Source: an uncultured Paenibacillus sp.
GTDB taxonomy: Bacteria; Bacillota; Bacilli; Paenibacillales; Paenibacillaceae
Direction of reading: 5' to 3'
Assembly (NCBI GenBank): GCA_937895345.1
Contig: CALAWP010000088.1
Span: 1-10,508, forward strand
DNA: 10,508 bases
The notes beneath the pieces are model-generated. The model saw only the letters and a list, made by a program, of their open reading frames with translations. It searched no databases and had not been told where the DNA came from. The translations under genes and the position numbers were made by a program. Positions 5,980-10,508 of the stretch are shown piece by piece (positions within the stretch are counted from its first letter, which is position 1; the number at the start of each line of letters is the position of its first letter).

Positions 5980-7579
5980 GGGACGGCTCCGGGACATGGC
6001 TTTTCTGATATTCCCCGGGGGGCAGACCGGTCATTTTTTTGAACAACACGGTAAAATACACTTGATCCTTCACCCCGACGAGCTCCGCCACCACGGACGG
6101 ACGCAGCTCATGCTCGACCAGCAGCCGCTTCGCGTTTTCGATGCGCACGTGATTCAAATATTTTTTGAACGTCCAGCCGGACTCCTTCTTGAACAATGCA
6201 CTGAAATACGTCCGATTCAAATAAAACATTTGAGCCAAAGATTCCAGCGTAATGTCTTCGAAATAGTTTTTCTCGATATAGCGCCGCGCCTGCGCGATAA
6301 TTTGCTTCGACTCGCCCTGGCCGCGCTTGGAAGCGGTTTCCTTGATTTGGACGGCGAGGACCGCCAGTTTGTCCGGCCATTCCGCCGCGCTACCCGGCGC
6401 CTTCAGCAGCCGGGAAAGCTCCGAGAATTGGGGCGCAAAGCCGTCCGGATCGGCGAACAGCCGCTCGACCGCTTGCTCCAGTACATTGCACAGAAGGCTG
6501 GCCGTCGCGGCGGGATGTCCGGAAGCTTCGAACAGCCCGCGAATCCAGCGGGTAATTTCTCCCGTATCCCGTTCTTCGATCGTTTCGACGAAAGCTTTCA
6601 GCCGCCTTTCCTCGGCTTCTTCCTCTCGGCTGCCGCTGCCGGCATAGCGCAACGCTCCTTCCGCTCCGCCGTCCGTCGCCGCCAGCTCGGCCGCCTTCCG
6701 GTATACGCTGCCCGCTTCCGTCAGCGAACCGAACGGCTCGCCGACGACGAGACGGGCCGTCATTTTGCCGTACGCCCGCATGTTGCTTAACAGCTTGCGA
6801 AGCTGGGGCTCCGCCGCCTTCAGCTGTTCCTCCGCATCGCCGCCGGCTTCGAGCCCGAGAAGGCATACGAATTCTCCCTCTTCCTTCTCGCGGGGAAAAC
6901 AAACGACCGGACGCGCGAGCGTATCCTTGACGATATTCTCGAAAACAAAAGACAGCAGCGCGGCTTCCTGGCCGTACTGGGCTTTGGCGTCTTCGACATT
7001 GACGACCCGGGCAACGAAAAGCCCGTATTTCTCATCGTTAAGGTCGACGCCCAGATGGGCAAGCTTCTCGGCGGCGGACAAGGCCGAACGCGGCTTCAAC
7101 AGCCGATTCGAAAACTGGTGCCTGAGCAGCGGCACCGCCTGATTCAGCAGCATGGCGTTGCGGATATCCCGCATGCTTCGCTCCCGTTCCTCCCGGATTT
7201 TGCCGATCGTCTGGCCCAGCACGTTTTCCAGCTGCTCCTTGTCGACCGGCTTCAGCAAATAATCGACCGCCCCGTTCTGCAACGATTGCCGCACATACTC
7301 GAAATCGGAATAGCCGCTGATTACGATCACCTTGACCTTCGGGAACTGTTCCCTCAGGATCGGAAGGAAACGGTAGCCTCCCATTCCCGGCATCCGCATA
7401 TCCAGCAAGACGATATCGGGCTCGTCCCGCTTCATCTTTTCGTACGCTTCCTCCGCGTTCTCCGCCTCACCGGCCACCTCGATCGGCAGATCGGCGTTCT
7501 GCAGCTTGCCGATTAAGCTTCTCCTGACTCCGATTTCATCCTCCACAACCAGAACCCTCATGGCAAAATCCAGATACAC
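5945..7579 (-). CDS. YesN-like response regulator with AraC-type DNA-binding domain
   Basis: A 544-residue regulator. The receiver domain (about 7-125) has acidic pocket Glu13/Asp14, phospho-acceptor Asp60 (IVLLDMRMPG), Ser88 (VISGYSD) and Lys110 (YLLKPVD). A long middle region of the kind seen in YesN proteins follows. At the C-terminus is an AraC-type domain with two helix-turn-helix motifs (ITLESLAQMFYLNRTYFSAL, then PSVVAELVGVKDQVYFTVLF) and the closing FKKMTGLPPGEYQK. About 16 residues extend past the usual end, encoded within the overlap with the convergent gene. The start is uncertain. GTG at 7579 has AAGGGAGGGG 5 bases upstream; ATG at 7561 lacks a good site; ATG at 7597 has GAGGA. 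It follows the kinase gene by 29 bases. Probable target: the importer operon. Confidence 0.93.
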   Translation of the reverse strand: MYLDFAMRVLVVEDEIGVRRSLIGKLQNADLPIEVAGEAENAEEAYEKMKRDEPDIVLLDMRMPGMGGYRFLPILREQFPKVKVIVISGYSDFEYVRQSLQNGAVDYLLKPVDKEQLENVLGQTIGKIREERERSMRDIRNAMLLNQAVPLLRHQFSNRLLKPRSALSAAEKLAHLGVDLNDEKYGLFVARVVNVEDAKAQYGQEAALLSFVFENIVKDTLARPVVCFPREKEEGEFVCLLGLEAGGDAEEQLKAAEPQLRKLLSNMRAYGKMTARLVVGEPFGSLTEAGSVYRKAAELAATDGGAEGALRYAGSGSREEEAEERRLKAFVETIEERDTGEITRWIRGLFEASGHPAATASLLCNVLEQAVERLFADPDGFAPQFSELSRLLKAPGSAAEWPDKLAVLAVQIKETASKRGQGESKQIIAQARRYIEKNYFEDITLESLAQMFYLNRTYFSALFKKESGWTFKKYLNHVRIENAKRLLVEHELRPSVVAELVGVKDQVYFTVLFKKMTGLPPGEYQKSHVPEPSPISENNRRSPG

Positions 7580-7584
7580 GCCAG

Positions 7585-7594
7585 CCCCTCCCTT
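7585..7594 (-). promoter_or_regulatory. Ribosome binding site deciding the response-regulator start
   Basis: The minus strand reads AAGGGAGGGG, ending 5 bases before the GTG at 7579. It is the strongest Shine-Dalgarno match between the kinase stop and the receiver domain. It favours the GTG over ATG 7597, which it would follow, and over ATG 7561, which has no comparable site. Confidence 0.5.
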
Positions 7595-7608
7595 CATACG
7601 TTCCTCGG

Positions 7609-9387
7609 CTAAGCCGGCAGACGGATTTCCACCGTCGAACCTTCGCCCGGCACGCTCTCGATCGTAAAGCCGAGCTCGTCTCCGAATAAAATGCGCAGCC
7701 TCATGTAGACATTTTTCAGGCCGACTCTCCGCTCGCCCGCCGGTTCGTAAAATGCCGCATTCGACCGGCTCTTGAAGTGTTCAAATTCCGCCAGGTAAGC
7801 GGGATCGAAGCCGGTGCCGTTGTCGGCAATCCGGATGATCACGGCGTCTCCCTCCTTCATCGCTTCCAGCCGGATGACCGCCTGTCCGAGCTTTCGCTCC
7901 ACCCCGTGCCGGACCGAGTTTTCGATCAATGGCTGCAGCGTGATTTTCAACATTTTGCAGGAGAGCGCTTGCGGATCGATATGCCGCTCGATGCGGAGCT
8001 TGTCACCGAAACGGCTTTGCAGAATGAGAAAGAAGTGATCGCAGTTTTCGATCTCCTCGCTCAATTGCACGACTTCGGACTTCAAATTGATGTTGTAACG
8101 CAGCATTTTGCTTAAGGATTGGGTAATTTCCGAAATCTCCCCGACCTCCTTCTCGTCCGCGATTCCGCTGATGACCTCCAGCGTGTTGTACAGAAAATGC
8201 GGATTGATCTGCATCATCAGAGCCTTCAGCTCGGCATCCTTCTTATGCAGCTCCATCTCGTATTGCGTCTTGACCAGCTCGTTGATCCGGTTCAGCATGG
8301 AAGCGAAGCTCCGGCTGAGCAAATGCGTCTCCAAACTCGACTCATTGACCGGTATCGTCGTCGAGAGTTGTCCCCGTTCCACCCGCTGCATCGCTTTGCT
8401 CAACTGCTTGATCGGCTTGGACACCGTCAGCGAAAGAAAAAAGGACAGCGCAAAGGCGAGCACGATCGACAGGGCGACGATAATCGCCATGACGGAGCGA
8501 ATCGGATCGATGTTGCTCATAATGAGCGAGAGCGGAACCGAGCTGACAATGTAGATGTCCTTCTCCGGCAATTCCCTTGTAAACATCACTTGCCGGTGAT
8601 CCGATTCCTGGATCGACCGAATGTAAGCCTCTGCCGAGTCCGTGGCGGCCCCGATTTGCCGGTTGTCGGTATGATACAGGATTTTCCCTTCCTTGGAGAC
8701 GACTTGAATGCGGCTGCCCTGCCTTCGTTCGAACGGTTGAAACAGCTCGGCGAACGATTCGAGCTTATGGTCGAAGCTGATATACCCCATCTTTTTGCCG
8801 CTGTACGGATTGATGACCGCCTTGGAAGCGGTCAGACTGATGACGCCCTTCCGGTCGATGGCATGGACGTCGAAGAGGAGCCGGTCGCCGGCGTTAGACC
8901 GCATCGCCGTTTGCCATTCCCGTTCCTCTTCCGTATTGTAGGCGAAAATTTCATACGTCTCCTTGTCGAATGCGCTGCTGATGAATTGGCCGCCGGCGGA
9001 ATATACCCGAATGCTTAAAAACCGGCTGCTCGCCTCAAAAGTGCTGAACAAATATTTGTTGATTTCCATGATGCTTTCCACGGCAGAGGTATCGAAAAAA
9101 TTGGACTTGTCGTTCAACCGGATGTTGCCGTTGACCATATGCGTAGCAAATCGGTCGGCTTCGATCTCCATTTGGCCGAAATACTGCTCGACGTTACGGG
9201 CGATCTCATCCATCAATTGCTCGTTGCCGCCCTTGACCTCTTCCAGCATCGAATCGGACGCGATATGGTAGGTCAAATATCCGACAAGCAAGATCGAAAC
9301 CAACTGGATGGCCAGAAAGGCAATGAAAAGTTGAAACTGAATGCTTTTCCTCTTGAAAAGATGGACCGGAACGCCGCGCAACGTCAT
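7609..9387 (-). CDS. YesM-like sensor histidine kinase
   Basis: A 592-residue membrane kinase. Membrane segment 1 is about residues 20-42. An extracytoplasmic domain of about 250 residues (43-295) is of the double-Cache type by length and features such as YISFDHKLESF and IYIVSSVPLSLI. Membrane segment 2 is about 298-321 and a HAMP linker about 322-375. The kinase core is of the His_kinase/LytS-YesM family: phospho-accepting His397 in QINPHFLYNTLEVI, N-box LQPLIENSVRHG (484-495), G-box IADNGTGFDP (520-529) and VGLKNVYMRL (555-564). It should phosphorylate the regulator encoded 29 bases downstream. The large outer domain could be contacted by the neighbouring binding lipoprotein, as in the XylFII-LytS pair. 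The ATG at 9387 has GAGAGGGGG about 3 bases upstream. Confidence 0.95.
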   Translation of the reverse strand: MTLRGVPVHLFKRKSIQFQLFIAFLAIQLVSILLVGYLTYHIASDSMLEEVKGGNEQLMDEIARNVEQYFGQMEIEADRFATHMVNGNIRLNDKSNFFDTSAVESIMEINKYLFSTFEASSRFLSIRVYSAGGQFISSAFDKETYEIFAYNTEEEREWQTAMRSNAGDRLLFDVHAIDRKGVISLTASKAVINPYSGKKMGYISFDHKLESFAELFQPFERRQGSRIQVVSKEGKILYHTDNRQIGAATDSAEAYIRSIQESDHRQVMFTRELPEKDIYIVSSVPLSLIMSNIDPIRSVMAIIVALSIVLAFALSFFLSLTVSKPIKQLSKAMQRVERGQLSTTIPVNESSLETHLLSRSFASMLNRINELVKTQYEMELHKKDAELKALMMQINPHFLYNTLEVISGIADEKEVGEISEITQSLSKMLRYNINLKSEVVQLSEEIENCDHFFLILQSRFGDKLRIERHIDPQALSCKMLKITLQPLIENSVRHGVERKLGQAVIRLEAMKEGDAVIIRIADNGTGFDPAYLAEFEHFKSRSNAAFYEPAGERRVGLKNVYMRLRILFGDELGFTIESVPGEGSTVEIRLPA

Positions 9388-9465
9388 CGTCCCCCTCTCG
9401 GATAAGGTCTTCCGCGCGCCCCGGAACTTTCGATTACAACTTCGGCTTTTGCGGCCGGCATCCCT

Positions 9466-9493
9466 TTTATATTTTTTCGGGAAAGCGTTTAAG
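9466..9493 (-). promoter_or_regulatory. Candidate promoter of the kinase/regulator operon
   Basis: On the minus strand, -10 TATAAA (9471-9466) has CTTAAA (9493-9488) 16 bases upstream as a weak -35 (3 of 6). It lies about 80 bases before the kinase ATG. A GGAAAGCGTTTAAG sequence on the plus strand (9480-9493) over the -35 has the central AAAGCG of a CcpA cre site, but its ends match poorly. Confidence 0.28.
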
Positions 9494-9755
9494 TTTTTTC
9501 GAATCGTCGGAAGCTTCCGTGCTGCTATATTTTATTGTAAACTATTTCGTTGGACGATTGGCTGGAACATTTTTTGGGAAACGGGGTACGGATGGTGCAC
9601 AAACCGAAGAGAGGGACGTGTCTTGAACAAAGCCACTCGTACTACGGGGAAATTGTTGATCGAATGGACGATTTAGCTCGCCTATGGTCGCTTTCTTGCA
9701 TGGACGCGGTTCTTCGAAAGACGAACCCCCTCTTTCGGTCTTAGCCAGAAAAATT

Positions 9756-9785
9756 ATCCTAAAATTAGGGTATTATAGCTGTCAA
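9756..9785 (-). promoter_or_regulatory. Promoter-like element pointing toward the kinase gene
   Basis: The minus strand has a perfect -35 TTGACA (9785-9780), an 18-base spacer and TAGGAT (9761-9756, 4 of 6) as -10. A perfect TATAAT also lies in the spacer but is too close to that -35. No gene begins directly downstream; the first minus-strand gene is the kinase at 9387. It may be a relic, or it may drive a long leader or small RNA. Confidence 0.3.
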
Positions 9786-9925
9786 TCGTGGCCTTCGGGC
9801 TGCAAATGAATACAGTCAATCAGCCGATCTCCACTGGTCTGATAAACCGCCCTATTTCGGATTGGGGCAGGTTCTTCGTCATAAAGTCCTTCTCTTTAGC
9901 CTCGATTCTTTAATTCCATCTCCAT
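9782..9925 (-). pseudogene. Possible decayed small reading frame, unrecognised
   Basis: An ATG at 9925 is preceded by a well-placed AAGGAG (9940-9935, 9 bases away), but the frame reads only MEMELKNRG before TAA (9898-9896). The same frame then stays open for 37 codons, including DEEPAPIRNRAVYQTSGDRL, before TGA at 9784-9782. The good ribosome site followed by an early stop and more protein-like sequence suggests a decayed short gene. I do not recognise the family, and the match to protein-like composition is only a visual judgement. Confidence 0.22.
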
Positions 9926-10018
9926 CTGCCTGCACTCCTTATGTCTTGGATAGGGATTATAATACATCGTTACGACTACTCGGTAACTAGCACAGAACGC
10001 CAATCCTCTTGCGCGACA

Positions 10019-10032
10019 CGCCAATCTTGGCG
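10019..10032. repeat. Palindrome with an upstream direct repeat
   Basis: CGCCAA-TC-TTGGCG has perfect 6-base arms. The left half, as ACGCCAATC(C/T)T, also occurs at 9997-10007, exactly 21 bases upstream of the copy at 10018-10028. A dyad plus a copy two helical turns away resembles an operator, but no gene start lies nearby. Confidence 0.35.
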
Positions 10033-10301
10033 GGAGTTTCCCCTGTCCATGAGCGAAACGCGCGATAAAACGAATCCATTAGCCGGATTTAAGGTCGGTC
10101 GGATGAAAGATGCAACCCCTGCTTCTGTTACAGACCATAGCTGCGCCACGCTGCTTTTCGACCAACGGCGTCAGCATGAAAGAGGCGCAAAAGCGGGTAA
10201 TGTCACAGTGATTATTTCACCACAGCAAATATTAAATTCGCACTTGGAGTACAGCTCCAAAGCTACATCAGCAAATACAATAAATGCAGTCATAAAAACA
10301 T

Positions 10302-10333
10302 AAAAAAAAAGCTCATTAGAGATTCTCTAATGA
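10302..10333 (-). terminator. Rho-independent terminator after the tRNA genes
   Basis: On the minus strand the arms TCATTAGAGA and TCTCTAATGA are exact reverse complements around one base (10333-10313). They are followed by GC and a run of nine T (10310-10302). It lies 18 bases after the tRNA-Leu 3' end and should end the tRNA transcript. Confidence 0.88.
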
Positions 10334-10351
10334 ACTATCTTGAATTTGATT

Positions 10352-10437
10352 TGGTGCTGGTGAAGGGACTTGAACCCCCACTCCGTCGCCGGAAGCGGAT
10401 TTTGAGTCCGCCGCGTCTGCCATTCCGCCACACCAGC
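10352..10437 (-). tRNA. tRNA-Leu, anticodon CAA
   Basis: An 86-base gene with CCA encoded. The acceptor stem pairs GCTGGTG (5') with CACCAGC (3'), followed by ACCA. The anticodon stem GCGGA/TCCGC encloses loop CTCAAAA, giving anticodon CAA (10404-10402), which reads the UUG codon. The T loop is TTCAAGT. A long variable arm (CTTCCGGCGACGGAG region) places it in the class II group with Leu and Ser. It is followed by the terminator and preceded by another tRNA 20 bases upstream, so the two are probably co-transcribed. Confidence 0.96.
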
Positions 10438-10457
10438 ATATTGAGTTGTAAAGAAAG

Positions 10458-10508
10458 TGGCGTGCCCTAAGAGATTCGAACTCCTGACCTTTTGATTCGT
10501 AGTCAAAC
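10458..10508 (-). tRNA. tRNA-Arg, anticodon ACG, partial (5' part beyond the window)
   Basis: Only the 3' 51 bases are present. The anticodon stem TTTGA/TCAAA encloses loop CTACGAA, giving anticodon ACG (10500-10498), which becomes ICG after deamination and reads CGU, CGC and CGA. A T arm with TTCGAAT, the 3' acceptor strand AGGGCAC, discriminator G and an encoded CCA follow. The D arm and 5' acceptor strand lie outside the window. Confidence 0.93.

Larger units (their letters stand above)
9388..10301. other. Long intergenic region without a convincing intact gene
   Basis: This 914-base stretch between the kinase gene and the tRNA terminator is visibly more AT-rich than the genes to its left. 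It holds two promoter-like elements pointing at the kinase gene (annotated separately), a hairpin at 9708-9727 (GGTTC/GAACC stem, GAAA tetraloop, no following U-run), a possible decayed small reading frame (9782-9925), and a 21-base-spaced repeat with a palindrome (9997-10032). Open frames exist on both strands between 9941 and 10303, but none starts with a usable ribosome site and I recognise no product. Confidence 0.6.

Noticed and set aside
5035..5997. Minus-strand 320-codon frame opposite the second binding lipoprotein
   Set aside because: The plus frame has a signal peptide, lipobox and paralogy with the first binding protein; the minus frame has none of these.
9708..9727. Hairpin with GAAA tetraloop considered as a terminator
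   Set aside because: Stem of 5 plus 2 pairs with a mismatch and no U-run on either strand; the only true terminator seen is at 10302-10333.
9341..9744. Two overlapping plus-strand frames upstream of the kinase gene
   Set aside because: No ribosome site at the starts, partial overlap with the kinase 5' end, and no family resemblance.

Overview
The window looks like a chromosomal piece of a fairly GC-rich Bacillota, most likely Paenibacillaceae (Paenibacillus or Cohnella type). Support for this: strong AAGGAGG-type ribosome sites, lipoprotein-type solute-binding proteins, a YesM/YesN-type sensor kinase and AraC-type response regulator, and CCA-encoding tRNA genes followed by a Rho-independent terminator. 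The genus is an inference; no marker gene is present.

Layout. From 4718 down to the left edge, one minus-strand operon encodes a CUT2 (ribose/galactose-type) sugar importer followed by two accessory genes: dual ATPase (4718-3225), permease (3194-2232), solute-binding lipoprotein (2128-1190), a small protein of the Anabaena sensory rhodopsin transducer (ASRT) family (1176-802), and a type I phosphomannose-isomerase-like cupin that runs off the left edge (784-1). A 280-base intergenic region (4719-4998) separates it from a second, divergent solute-binding lipoprotein on the plus strand (4999-5979), a clear paralogue of the first. Converging on that gene, and overlapping its 3' end by 35 bases, is a minus-strand two-component pair: YesM-like histidine kinase (9387-7609) then YesN-like response regulator (7579-5945). 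Bases 9388-10301 hold no convincing intact gene, only weak promoter-like elements and possible gene remnants. At the right edge are two minus-strand tRNA genes, Leu(CAA) and a partial Arg(ACG), with a terminator after tRNA-Leu.

How the parts may work together. The second binding lipoprotein has no permease or ATPase of its own and sits between the transporter and the kinase/regulator genes. This matches the known clostridial xylose system XylFII-LytS/YesN, in which a dedicated binding protein senses sugar outside the cell and signals through the kinase to a YesN regulator that switches on the importer. The transporter/sensor intergenic region carries three imperfect direct repeats just upstream of a recognisable operon promoter, a plausible target for the AraC-type regulator. 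The substrate cannot be named. Both binding proteins have Asn where E. coli RbsB has the sugar-binding Asp-Arg pair, and the operon carries a PMI-like cupin and an ASRT-family protein, a family proposed to bind sugars or related small molecules.
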